Shown here in pieces: positions 1 to 8,256 of a stretch of DNA of 64,000 nt (positions within the stretch are counted from its first letter, which is position 1; each line of letters begins with the position of its first letter). Below the pieces are notes generated by a model that searched no databases, had not been told where the DNA came from, and was given only the letters and a program-made list of their open reading frames with translations. The stretch is from DASQPR01 sp035713725 (GTDB lineage Bacteria > Actinomycetota > Actinomycetes > Mycobacteriales > Micromonosporaceae): the NCBI GenBank assembly GCA_035713725.1, contig DASTMZ010000078.1:1-64000 (forward strand), in the 5' to 3' direction. Both the position numbers and the translations under genes were made by a program.

Positions 1-213
1 CACGTCCGGGTTCGCGCGAGCCTGCTCAACCGTTGCGGGATCGTCTGGCCAGTCCGGTGTCAGCGGTGCGTAACCGGCCTGCCGGAAGAAGTCCACCCAG
101 TTGGCCCAACTGCTCGGCAGCAGCCAGAGGCCGTGGATGAAGACGACCGGAGTGTTGCCGGAGGCGTTGGCCGCCTCGATCTCCCGGTTCTCGCGCTCAG
201 AAATGGGCGCCAT
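1..213 (-). CDS. Alpha/beta hydrolase, N-terminal part (cut by window edge)
   Basis: Only the first 71 codons are inside the window; the gene runs off the left edge. The visible protein has the stretch VVFIHGLWLLPSSW near residues 23-36. This is the usual first beta strand plus oxyanion-hole HG of actinobacterial alpha/beta hydrolases. The segments WVDFFRQAGY and LTPDWP that follow also fit that family. The ATG is preceded by an AAGGGGG ribosome-binding site. The catalytic Ser, Asp and His lie outside the window, so activity and substrate cannot be judged. No signal peptide is seen, so the enzyme is probably cytoplasmic. Confidence 0.75.
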   Translation of the reverse strand, partial: MAPISERENREIEAANASGNTPVVFIHGLWLLPSSWANWVDFFRQAGYAPLTPDWPDDPATVEQARANPDV

Positions 214-326
214 GCTGACCCCCTTCGGCCGTATACGTCAATCCGACCCTATCGAAATGATTGAGTCGCCAACGCGAATCCTGCCAGAGGATGTGACGCC
301 GGGCCCGGTTGGAGGTGCGGGCCGGC

Positions 327-815
327 TCAGTGCCCAGGCGGCGGGCCGAGCAGTTCGATGGCGTGTCGGGTCGCGGCGTGGCCAACGACTGCGGGATCGA
401 TCGGCCCGGGCGCCGGTAGCGTGCGCGCGAGCGCGGGCCCGCCAGCCTCGGCGGCAAACTCCTCGAAGCCCGACGGCGTCGTGATCTGCAAGGTCCGCAG
501 AGGTTCATCGGTGCCGACAATGAACGTGTGCGCCAGTCCCTGCGGAAGCAGGACGAAGTCGCCGGGTCCAGCAGAGAATGTCGTCTCGTCGCAGTGAAAC
601 TCGGCCGTGCCGGACAGCACGTAGAACATCTCGTCTTCCTCGAGATGCCGGTGCAGCGGCGGCGCGAACCCGGGCGGGTTGACGAATTCGACAACGGTGA
701 CGCGCCCCTTGGTCTCGGCGCCAGTCGCCTTGATGGTCACCAGGCTGCCCAGAAACCACAAAGCGTCGCCATCGCCGTCGTGCCTCACGTACGGACGACC
801 CGATGCACTGTCCAC
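327..815 (-). CDS. Small cupin-domain protein
   Basis: This 162-residue protein is a single cupin barrel. Cupin motif 1 is clear: PPLHRHLEEDEMFYVLSG at about residues 52-69, with His55, His57 and an acidic ligand at 61-62. Motif 2 is PGDFVLLPQGLAHTF, with His96 as the last metal ligand. A mononuclear metal site is therefore intact. Proteins of this size are often quercetinase-like dioxygenases or ligand-sensing cupins; the sequence does not say which. The GTG start has a GAGAGGA ribosome-binding site 6 bases upstream. The gene is divergent from a TetR regulator with about 60 bp between them, so it is the likely target of that regulator. Confidence 0.85.
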   Translation of the reverse strand: MDSASGRPYVRHDGDGDALWFLGSLVTIKATGAETKGRVTVVEFVNPPGFAPPLHRHLEEDEMFYVLSGTAEFHCDETTFSAGPGDFVLLPQGLAHTFIVGTDEPLRTLQITTPSGFEEFAAEAGGPALARTLPAPGPIDPAVVGHAATRHAIELLGPPPGH

Positions 816-835
816 AACGGCTTCCTCTCATTTCA

Positions 836-871
836 CCATACTATAGTCTAGTGAATATCTTGCTAGTATGG
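836..871. promoter_or_regulatory. Inverted repeat between cupin and TetR genes (candidate TetR operator)
   Basis: Perfect 8-bp arms CCATACTA (836-843) and TAGTATGG (864-871) flank a 20-bp AT-rich centre in an otherwise GC-rich region. The cupin-side -10 candidate TATAGT (minus strand, 845-840) overlaps the left arm. The tetR-side extended -10 TGCTAGTAT overlaps the right arm. That -10 lies only about 10 bases before the tetR ATG, so the tetR mRNA may be leaderless. Repressor binding here would block both promoters. Confidence 0.5.
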
Positions 872-878
872 CGGAACT

Positions 879-1535
879 ATGAGTGATGTCAACAAGGCAG
901 AACCACGGCGGCGCTACCAATCATCAGTGCGCGCAGAGGGCGCCATGCGTACCAGGCAAGCGATCGTGTCCACGGCGACCAGGCTTTTCGTCGAGCGTGG
1001 CTACGCCGCAACCTCGCTGGCCGACATCGCTGCCGCGGCCGGCGTTGCCCGGCCGACCGTCTTCGCTGCATTCGGCTCGAAGGCCGCGCTGCTGCGCCAG
1101 GTTCTCGACGAGGCGCTCGCCGGCGATGATGCACCCGTACCGGTCGCGCAACGGCCGTGGTTCCGACCAGTGTGGGACGCGGCCTCACCAGGTGCGGTGC
1201 TGGACGCCTATGCCGGCGTTTGTCTCATCATTGCCCGGCGATCGGCACTTCTCTTTGAGACGGTGCGACGAGCAACCGACGACGCCGCGGAATCCGCCGA
1301 GATGTGGAAGACCCTTCAGCACAATCGACGTTTGGGCGCCAAGATGGTCATCGAGCAGGTGCTGAAGGTTGGCCGGCTTAAACGTGGTCTTGAACGGGAG
1401 ACCGCCGTCGACATTTTATGGATCTTCAACGATCCGGCTCACTACACGTCGTTGGTGTTAGACCGCGGTTGGAGTGAGCGCAAGTTCCGCCGCTGGCTCG
1501 CATCCACGATGGGAGCCGCGCTGATAGACGCGTGA
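879..1535 (+). CDS. TetR-family transcriptional regulator
   Basis: This 218-residue protein has a typical TetR N-terminal helix-turn-helix at residues 24-70: an RTRQAIVSTATRLFVERGY helix followed by TSLADIAAAAGVARPTVFAAFGSK. The remainder is the helical ligand-binding/dimerisation domain, which is not assignable to a ligand. The 20-residue N-terminal arm is basic and slightly long for the family. The gene is divergent from the cupin gene, with an inverted repeat covering both promoters, so it probably represses the cupin gene and itself. No good ribosome-binding site precedes the ATG, which fits leaderless translation. Confidence 0.9.
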   Translation: MSDVNKAEPRRRYQSSVRAEGAMRTRQAIVSTATRLFVERGYAATSLADIAAAAGVARPTVFAAFGSKAALLRQVLDEALAGDDAPVPVAQRPWFRPVWDAASPGAVLDAYAGVCLIIARRSALLFETVRRATDDAAESAEMWKTLQHNRRLGAKMVIEQVLKVGRLKRGLERETAVDILWIFNDPAHYTSLVLDRGWSERKFRRWLASTMGAALIDA

Positions 1536-1608
1536 CAGATGGCGGCTGACCCGTTGTCGGTCTAGCAGCGCGGCAACCGTCCCGTTCGGTCGGACAGCCG
1601 ACACACAG

Positions 1609-2331
1609 GTGGCATGGATCCGGGTAGCGTGTGCGGCTGTGCCACTCGTCCGCCGTTCCACACTCACCAGCGCGCCCGGCCAGACCGGCTACGTCGCGTC
1701 CGGTGTCGCCGCCGTGCCGCGGCAGCCCGGCGAGGCGCCGGCTGGACCTGGCGCGCCGTTCGGACCCGGTCAGGAGCAGGCCGCCGCGACGCCAGCACTG
1801 CCGGCGAGCATTGGCGCGATTCTCACCTCGTTGCTCGTCGTGGCGATCGCTGGCGGCGTCGCATGGATGCTGCCCAAAGCGACCACCTTCCACGTCGGTA
1901 CGGCGACCGCCGCCTACGGCGTTGTCTTCGTCTTCGCCGCCGCCGTCGAGCGGCTGCTCGAGCCGTTGTCCCACTGGCTGCCTGGCCGTGGCGCCCGAAA
2001 CGCCTACGACGCAACGGTCGCCGCGATGATGAACGGCCACCCCGCCGCCGACCTCACCGCCGTTGCCCGGAGCAAGGCCGCGTTCGACCGGTCGGTGGCT
2101 AACCGCGCGATTGTCTTGTGGGGCGTCGCGACCGCCGTGGCCACGGTCGTATCGGCGGCGAGCGGCGTATACCTGCTGCACATGGTCGCGTCGGACTCGT
2201 GGAACCCGGCAGCGATCCCGGGCTGGATCGATGCAATCGTGACCGGCCTTGTGGTCGGCAGTGGCACCAAGCCACTGCACGACGTCATCACGAAGGTGCA
2301 GACCACCAGGGGCACCGAGGGCGGCGCCTGA
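1609..2331 (+). CDS. Membrane protein of unknown function
   Basis: I do not recognise a named family. The N-terminal 65 residues are rich in Ala, Pro and Gly and probably cytoplasmic. Hydrophobic segments follow at about 67-87, 95-115, 167-190 and 203-220, suggesting three to four membrane helices. A conserved-looking GSGTKPLHDVI sequence near the C-terminus recalls small actinobacterial membrane proteins with that tail. The GTG at 1609 has no convincing ribosome-binding site, and the Ala/Pro-rich leader makes a later start possible. Coding character (frame-specific GC3, hydrophobic helices) is good. It is isolated between a TetR gene and a convergent oxidoreductase, so context gives no function. 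Confidence 0.65.
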   Translation: MAWIRVACAAVPLVRRSTLTSAPGQTGYVASGVAAVPRQPGEAPAGPGAPFGPGQEQAAATPALPASIGAILTSLLVVAIAGGVAWMLPKATTFHVGTATAAYGVVFVFAAAVERLLEPLSHWLPGRGARNAYDATVAAMMNGHPAADLTAVARSKAAFDRSVANRAIVLWGVATAVATVVSAASGVYLLHMVASDSWNPAAIPGWIDAIVTGLVVGSGTKPLHDVITKVQTTRGTEGGA

Positions 2332-2388
2332 CCGCCAAGCCGGCGCCGACAGTCCATCAAGTTCCGTCGGCATGGATTGCGAACAAAG

Positions 2389-3297
2389 CTAGGGCTGCAG
2401 AACGAACTTCGTACCTGCGGCACGCCCATCGACGATGCGGGCGTACGCGTCGGGACCCTGGTCGAGCGGCATCACTGTCGGCTCAAGTGTGATGCGGCCG
2501 TCGGCCAGCGACTGTGCGAGGTCGGCGAGTTGTTCTGCGTCGGGGCGAACGTAGAGTGTGGTCGCGCTGATGCCGCGCTGTTCCACCAATGGATCCGACA
2601 CCAACGCCACGAGCCGCCCACCGTCGCGTACGCAACGCGTCGCGTCGGAAGCCGTACCCGGTGCGGACACGACCGCGGCATCGAATACGCCCTCGACGGC
2701 GGCCGGCCAATCGGCGTCGTGATAATCGATCACGTCTGCCGCCCCGGCGGATCGCAGCCACTCGGCTGACGACGGTGACGCGGTCGTGGTCACGGCCAGC
2801 CCGGCGAGTGCCGCCACCTGAACGACTATCGAGCCGGTCGTGCCGCCGCCGCCCGTGACGAGTACGCGTTGACCTGACTCGAGACCCAGCGCGTCAACGG
2901 CCTGGCGGGCGGTCAGACCACTGACCGGCAATGCTCCCGCCGAGGCGATGTCCAGATTGGGCGGACACGGCGTGGCATGCATTGCGTCAAGCAACACCCG
3001 CTCGGCCCAGAATCCGCTGCCGCCGGGCAGCGGTGCCTCGTGCGCCAGTACGACGTCGCCGACCGCAAATTCGGTCACGCCGGCGCCAACATCGACCACG
3101 ACGCCGGCACCCTCAACACCCATCGCGGCCGGCGGACGCAGTCCTACGTCCCAATCGGCGCCGGGCAGCAGCGGGTCCCACGCACCCACGCCGGCGGACT
3201 CAACCGCGACCACGATCTGACCAGGCCCAGCGACCGGATCAGTGAGGTCAAGCAACTTGACCGGACCACCGAGTCGGTCTACACCGCATCCACGCAA
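2389..3297 (-). CDS. Zinc-independent MDR alcohol dehydrogenase/quinone oxidoreductase
   Basis: This is a medium-chain dehydrogenase/reductase. An N-terminal GroES-like domain (CGVDRLGGPVKLLDL, then VESAGVGAWD) is followed by a Rossmann domain with the nucleotide motif VLVTGGGGTTGS at about residues 145-156. The structural-zinc cysteines are absent, as in NADPH quinone oxidoreductases. I place the start at a TTG because a strong GGGAGGAGG site ends 6 bases before it and the resulting N-terminus matches the family. Much longer upstream frames would start without one. The final 302 residues are near family length. The gene is divergent from lacI and shares its intergenic region, so the LacI-type sites there may also affect it. 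Confidence 0.85.
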   Translation of the reverse strand: MRGCGVDRLGGPVKLLDLTDPVAGPGQIVVAVESAGVGAWDPLLPGADWDVGLRPPAAMGVEGAGVVVDVGAGVTEFAVGDVVLAHEAPLPGGSGFWAERVLLDAMHATPCPPNLDIASAGALPVSGLTARQAVDALGLESGQRVLVTGGGGTTGSIVVQVAALAGLAVTTTASPSSAEWLRSAGAADVIDYHDADWPAAVEGVFDAAVVSAPGTASDATRCVRDGGRLVALVSDPLVEQRGISATTLYVRPDAEQLADLAQSLADGRITLEPTVMPLDQGPDAYARIVDGRAAGTKFVLQP

Positions 3298-3435
3298 CTT
3301 GATCCTCCTCCCATCGACTAAAACCTCAGCGTATCGTCGCTGCACCCAGCCCAACGGCAGCGTCGGCGACATAGCTCCGGCGCCATCGTGGCTGCCGACG
3401 GGGTCTTTACATCGCCATCCCCATTCGGCATACTC

Positions 3436-3472
3436 CGCCGTGTACGCGCATACAGTAAGCGCGTACACGGCG
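3436..3472. promoter_or_regulatory. Paired LacI-type operator (14-bp perfect inverted repeat)
   Basis: Perfect 14-bp arms (CGCCGTGTACGCGC and its complement) flank a 9-bp spacer, ending 16 bp before the lacI start. Read another way, the element holds two LacI-like 14-mers with central CpG. One is TGTACGCGCATACA at 3441-3454; the other, on the opposite strand at 3454-3467, is TGTACGCGCTTACT. They match at 12 of 14 positions. This fits autoregulation by the adjacent LacI protein. An RNA hairpin is the alternative, but there is no T-run after it. Confidence 0.6.
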
Positions 3473-3488
3473 AGGTCGGGAGTCCCCT

Positions 3489-4532
3489 GTGCGTACGGTG
3501 CCCACTGTGTACGAGGTCGCCCGGCACGCCCAAGTCTCGACCGCCACCGTGTCCCGGGTGCTGTCGGGCAACGATCGAGTCCGCCCGGAGTATCGCGAGC
3601 GGGTGTTTGCGGCGGTTGCCGAACTTGGCTACGTACCCAGCGGCGCCGCGCGCGACCTGGCCGCCAGGCGTGCCGGAGTGCTCGGCTTGTGCTTCCCGGA
3701 TTTGGTCGGGGACCAGGACATCGAGTCGGACGCAATGTTCTGGTACGACGAAATCATTCGCGGAATGGAGCGGGCGGCGCGACGTCGCGGATATGCGCTA
3801 CTCATCGCGGCGTGCCACGACACCGATGATGTCGATCTCGTGACGACCGTCGCCGGTCGGTGCGACGGCTTGGTCGTGCTGGCCCGCACGGTGCCGGCGC
3901 CGGTGTTGGAACGAATCGCCGGCCGGATCCCGGTGGTGATGCTGGCCGGGACTCGTACGCCGGACGAGGTCGCGCGGGTCGTTGACCACCTCGTGGTCGC
4001 CAACCGCGCGGGTGCGCGTGAGGTGACTGGGCATCTTCTGGACGTGCATGGGTATACCGACGTGTGGTTCATAGCGGGGCCGGACTCGCCGGACTCCGCG
4101 GCCCGATTCGAGGGGTACCAGTCGGCACTTACCGAACGGGGACTACCGGTCCCGCAACATCCCCACGCGACCGGCGACTTCACCACCGCGGGTGGCCGGC
4201 GGGCGGTCGCTGCGCTCCTGTCCGAAGGGCACCGTCCGCGGGCGTTGGTATGCGCCAACGACCAGACCGCGCTCGGCGCGTTGACCGCGTTGGCCGGAGA
4301 AGGGCTACGGGTCCCGCAGGACGTGGCGGTGACCGGCTTTGACGGCATCCAACTTGGCCAGCACGTACGGCCCGCCCTCACCACGGTCGCGCAGCCGATG
4401 CGTCAGCTGGGCGAGACAGCCGTGAGCATGCTCGAGGAACGCCTGGCCGATTCGGCACTCGCGGCCCGCCTGGTCGAAATGCCGGTGCGGGTCGACATCC
4501 GCGACAGCTGTGGCTGTTCCGCCGTCCCCTAA
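3489..4532 (+). CDS. LacI-family transcriptional regulator
   Basis: The N-terminus carries the LacI helix-turn-helix and hinge (TVYEVARHAQVSTATVSRVL at residues 6-25, then a hinge-like AARDLAARR). A periplasmic-binding-protein-like sugar-sensing core follows (VLGLCFPDL onward, with VCANDQTALGAL and AVTGFDGIQLGQ typical of the family). At 347 residues it is normal length. The GTG start puts the DNA-binding domain at the usual distance from the N-terminus. It is directly upstream of, and co-directional with, the GH39 and ABC importer genes, which are its probable targets. Two LacI-type sites lie just upstream and imply autoregulation. The inducer is presumably an oligosaccharide or its hydrolysis product, by inference. 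Confidence 0.92.
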   Translation: MRTVPTVYEVARHAQVSTATVSRVLSGNDRVRPEYRERVFAAVAELGYVPSGAARDLAARRAGVLGLCFPDLVGDQDIESDAMFWYDEIIRGMERAARRRGYALLIAACHDTDDVDLVTTVAGRCDGLVVLARTVPAPVLERIAGRIPVVMLAGTRTPDEVARVVDHLVVANRAGAREVTGHLLDVHGYTDVWFIAGPDSPDSAARFEGYQSALTERGLPVPQHPHATGDFTTAGGRRAVAALLSEGHRPRALVCANDQTALGALTALAGEGLRVPQDVAVTGFDGIQLGQHVRPALTTVAQPMRQLGETAVSMLEERLADSALAARLVEMPVRVDIRDSCGCSAVP

Positions 4533-4693
4533 CACGGCCAGGTCTCGTTCGAACGCCCCCTGTCACCCGCCGATGCCCATTCGCCGCCGGCTGGATCCGC
4601 AAGGAGTTAGACATTGCATTCCGTTCACGTCACTGCGATCCGCCGGTATCCACGCGACGTCGAGGAATCATCGTTACGTGTCGGGGGTGCGCG

Positions 4694-6589
4694 ATGACGG
4701 CATCCGACGCGCGCGCCGACTTCGAGACCCGCATTTACCGGCGATTGACCAACACTGCTGGCGTCGACGAGGGCACCCGACTGCCGGCGCCGACCGACCT
4801 TCGGGCCGACGCCAGAACCGGGCACATCAGGCTCTCGTGGGCGCCCGTCGCAGGTGCTGCCGGCTATGTCATCGAACGTAGCGAGGCTGGCCGGGCGCCG
4901 GTCATCGTCGACCACGGTGGCTCCGACGTGCCAGCGGTGCCGCAGTCCGCTTTCGCCGACACCGGACTGACCGACGGCAACACGTACACATATCGGGTCG
5001 GTGCGGTGGCGGGCGCCGACTACCCGGTGTGGGCGTGGTCAGAACCGGCATTCGCGCAAGCCTCGAGCGACGGCGGCGAGCCGCCCGTCGTCACCGTGAC
5101 TGTGACGGCGACCAGCGTCATCGGCGAACTGCGCCATGTCTGGGAGTTGATCGGTGCGGAGCGACTGTCCCAGCTCCTGCTCGACGGCGACGAAAAGTGG
5201 ATCGCCGAGGAGTTTGCCGCCGCGCTGCGCCGTGTCCGCGATGACCTCGGCGTCGAACGCGTCCGGGCGCACGCCATCCTCCACGACGACAACGAGGTGG
5301 TGCGGGTCGCCGACGACGGCACGATGACGTACAACTTCGATCGCGTCAACGCGATCTACGATCACCTTCTCGAGATCGGGATCAGGCCGGTCGTCGAGCT
5401 TTCGTTCATGCCGGCCGCTCTGGCGCGCGACCCACAACAGACCGTCTTCACGTACCGAGGCATCATCTCGCCGCCGCGCGACTGGGCAGCGTGGGGGGCG
5501 CTGATCGGCGCGCTCGCCCGGCACCTGATCGACCGGTACGGCATCCACGAAGTCGCACGCTGGCCGTTCGAGGTGTGGAACGAGCCGAACCTGGTGGTGT
5601 TCTGGACCGGCACCGTCGACGAATACCTGCGGCTCTACCACGAATCTGCGCAGGCACTCAAGGCAGTCGATGCCCGGCTCCAGGTTGGTGGCCCGGCCAC
5701 GGCTGCCGCCGAATGGGTGGAGCGGCTCGCGGCGTACGCGGAGCAGTCCGGCGCGCCGCTCGACTTCGTCACGAGCCACACGTACGGCAACCTCCCGCTG
5801 GACGTACGGCCGGCACTCGCGCGCCACGGCTTCGAGGGCACGCCGGTGTGGTGGACCGAATGGGGAGTTGGCTCGACGCATTTCGGCCCGATTCACGACA
5901 CCGCGTTCGGGGCGCCGTTCGTGCTCAGCGGCTACGCCAATGCGCAGCACCACCCCGACGCGCTCGCATATTGGGTCGCGAGTGACCACTTCGAGGAGCT
6001 CGGGCGGCCGGACCGCCTGTTCCACAACGGATTCGGGCTCCTCACCGTCGGCAATCTGGCAAAGCCACGCTACTGGGCCGCGCACCTTGCCGCGCACCAA
6101 GGCGACGAGTTGCTCGACAGCACCGTCGCCGGGGACGGCGCAGACATTCTGGTTGCGACCTCGGCGACTCGCCACCGGGACGGCACGATCGACGTTCTGG
6201 TCTGGAACGGCACAATCAACGCCGCACTCGTGTCCGGCGATGCGCGTCTCGACCGCCGGATCCAGCTGACCATCAATGGCGTCGACCCGGATGCCGACTA
6301 TGAAACGACCATCGCTCGGATCGACACCGAGCACTCCAACATCGCGGCGCTATGCCCGCCGGGCGTCGGCTGGCCGGACGACCAACTGTGGTCACACCTG
6401 CGCGCCAACGACATCCTGGCCACCGCGCCGATGAACCGGAGCGAATCCGGATCCATCGCCGCGTTCGACTTTCCCCTGCCCATGCCGGGCGTGGCGCGCA
6501 TTAGGTTGCGCCCCTCCGGGTCTACCCCCCAGGACGCCGCAACACCCATCGCGGCGGACGGACCGACCGATCCAAGGAGACAAGCATGA
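4694..6589 (+). CDS. GH39-like beta-glycosidase with N-terminal fibronectin type III domain, cytoplasmic
   Basis: Residues about 30-125 form a FN3-like module (PAPTDLRAD... IRLSWAPV... YTYRVGAVAG). The catalytic TIM barrel follows. The GH39 acid/base sits in FEVWNEPNL (Glu297) and the nucleophile in VWWTEWGVGS (Glu389); DFVTSHTYGN between them is also a GH39 hallmark. A beta-sandwich tail completes the 631 residues. There is no signal peptide, so the enzyme should act inside the cell on imported oligosaccharides. FN3 modules are more usual in secreted enzymes, which makes this arrangement unusual. GH39 includes beta-xylosidases and other retaining glycosidases, so the sugar is not fixed. The stop codon overlaps the start of the binding-protein gene, indicating an operon. 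Confidence 0.85.
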   Translation: MTASDARADFETRIYRRLTNTAGVDEGTRLPAPTDLRADARTGHIRLSWAPVAGAAGYVIERSEAGRAPVIVDHGGSDVPAVPQSAFADTGLTDGNTYTYRVGAVAGADYPVWAWSEPAFAQASSDGGEPPVVTVTVTATSVIGELRHVWELIGAERLSQLLLDGDEKWIAEEFAAALRRVRDDLGVERVRAHAILHDDNEVVRVADDGTMTYNFDRVNAIYDHLLEIGIRPVVELSFMPAALARDPQQTVFTYRGIISPPRDWAAWGALIGALARHLIDRYGIHEVARWPFEVWNEPNLVVFWTGTVDEYLRLYHESAQALKAVDARLQVGGPATAAAEWVERLAAYAEQSGAPLDFVTSHTYGNLPLDVRPALARHGFEGTPVWWTEWGVGSTHFGPIHDTAFGAPFVLSGYANAQHHPDALAYWVASDHFEELGRPDRLFHNGFGLLTVGNLAKPRYWAAHLAAHQGDELLDSTVAGDGADILVATSATRHRDGTIDVLVWNGTINAALVSGDARLDRRIQLTINGVDPDADYETTIARIDTEHSNIAALCPPGVGWPDDQLWSHLRANDILATAPMNRSESGSIAAFDFPLPMPGVARIRLRPSGSTPQDAATPIAADGPTDPRRQA

Positions 6590-8250
6590 AACCTCGCTCA
6601 CCAATGCTGCTGTGCGCCGCGGTCACCGCGGTGGCATTGTTCGGGACGGCGGCCTGTGGCGGCTCGGACGTCAAGACAACCTCGTCATCGGGCAAGGGCG
6701 GCGGCACGCTCACCATTCAGGGCGACGCCGGCAACCCGACGCTCATCGAGAACTTCAACCCATTTGCTAGTTCGGCCCTGCATGGCCAATTGCTCATGTA
6801 CGAGCCGCTCGAGATCCCGAGCCCGATCGACGGGACGTACACGCCGTTCCTCGCGACTGGCTACAAGTTCACGAGTCCCACGACGCTCGTCTACACGTTG
6901 CGTCAGAACGTGAAGTGGAGCGACGGACAGGCGTTCTCGGTCGACGACGTGACGTTCACGTTCAATCTGCTCAAGAAGTTCCCGGCGCTCGACACGCGCG
7001 GCATCTGGGCACAACTCGAGAGCGTCAGCGGCTCGGGCGACACGTTCACCGTGACGTTCAAGCAGCCGAACGTTCCGTTTGCGGCTCAGGTGGCGCAGGT
7101 GCCGATTGTGCCGGAGCACGTTTGGTCGTCGGTTGCCGACCCGGTCAAGTACACCGACACAAATCCGGTGGTGACCGGTCCGTTCACGCTCGACACTTTC
7201 GCGCCGACCCAGTACAAGCTCAAGAAGAATCCGAATTACTGGCAGGCGAGCAAGATCTCGCCGTCCGAGGTTGTGTTCCCCGCACAGGCCAGCAACCAGA
7301 CCACGAACCAGCTCGACGTGACAAGTGGCAAGTTCGATTGGGCTTACACGTTCATCCCGGATGTGAAGAACACGTACGTCAACCACGACTCGGCGCACAA
7401 CGTCTATTGGTTCCCGCCGGGCGGCACGATTGGGCTGTTCCTCAATCTCACAAAAGCGCCGTATAGCGACGCGGACTTCCGCAAGGGCGTATCCGAGTCA
7501 TTGAACCGGACGACGATCGCGCAGAAGGCCGTTAACGGCTATCTCGATCAGGCGAGCCTGTCCGGCCTGATCCTGCCGAACCTGCAGAAGTGGCTCGACC
7601 CGAGCATTCCGAACGGCGGAAACATCACACAGAGCAATTCACAAGCACAGCAAGACTTCACGGCTGCCGGATACCACCTCAGCGGCGGGAAGCTGGTCGG
7701 ATCGAACGGCAAGCAGGCCACCATGTCGATCGTGCTGCCCGGCAACTTCAGCGACTGGGTCGCGGCGGCGAAAGAGGTCGCCACTGAGCTCGGTCAGGCC
7801 GGTATCAAGGTCAACCTAGACCTGCCCCAGTACGCGCAGTATGCGACCGCAACACAGGGCGGCACGTTCGACGCGGCGTTCGGCGGGTTCGGTGGCACCG
7901 GTGACCCGTACACCGACTTCAACAACGCGTTGAACAGCTCGTTCGCCACGGCGGTGAACACGCCGACGGTGAACAACTTCGAGCGCTTCAAGGACCCGAC
8001 AGTCGATCAGGCGCTGCAGACACTCGCGGCGGCGACCGACCCGACGGCACAGAAGAACGCGACGTTCACGCTCGAACAGACGATGTACAACCAGGTGCCG
8101 ATCGTCCTGCTGTACTACGGCGGCAGCTGGGGTCTGTTCCGGACCGCGCACTTCACCGGCTGGCCGTCGGCTCAGGACCCGTACACGCTGCCGACCAACT
8201 ACACCAATGCGATGCTCGTGGTCGTAACGCACCTGAAGCCGGTCTCGTAG
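6586..8250 (+). CDS. ABC importer solute-binding lipoprotein, family 5
   Basis: The N-terminus is a lipoprotein signal peptide with Cys24 as the acylation site (TAACGGS; Thr at -3 is a weak lipobox). The rest matches the extracellular solute-binding family 5: FNPFASSALHG, YTPFLATGYKF, YTLRQNVKWSDGQAFSVDDV, and the FTFNLL-type clamp region. Family 5 proteins bind peptides, nickel or oligosaccharides. The flanking glycosidases argue for oligosaccharides here. The length of 554 residues is normal. The ATG overlaps the GH39 stop (ATGA) and has an AAGGAG site, so it is translationally coupled. The protein would be anchored on the outer face of the membrane and hand substrate to the two permeases that follow. 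Confidence 0.92.
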   Translation: MKPRSPMLLCAAVTAVALFGTAACGGSDVKTTSSSGKGGGTLTIQGDAGNPTLIENFNPFASSALHGQLLMYEPLEIPSPIDGTYTPFLATGYKFTSPTTLVYTLRQNVKWSDGQAFSVDDVTFTFNLLKKFPALDTRGIWAQLESVSGSGDTFTVTFKQPNVPFAAQVAQVPIVPEHVWSSVADPVKYTDTNPVVTGPFTLDTFAPTQYKLKKNPNYWQASKISPSEVVFPAQASNQTTNQLDVTSGKFDWAYTFIPDVKNTYVNHDSAHNVYWFPPGGTIGLFLNLTKAPYSDADFRKGVSESLNRTTIAQKAVNGYLDQASLSGLILPNLQKWLDPSIPNGGNITQSNSQAQQDFTAAGYHLSGGKLVGSNGKQATMSIVLPGNFSDWVAAAKEVATELGQAGIKVNLDLPQYAQYATATQGGTFDAAFGGFGGTGDPYTDFNNALNSSFATAVNTPTVNNFERFKDPTVDQALQTLAAATDPTAQKNATFTLEQTMYNQVPIVLLYYGGSWGLFRTAHFTGWPSAQDPYTLPTNYTNAMLVVVTHLKPVS

Positions 8251-8256
8251 GTTCCG

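Noticed and set aside
5039..6334. Long minus-strand open frame opposite the GH39 gene
   Set aside because: It is a GC-rich antisense shadow. The plus strand carries the clear GH39 motifs.
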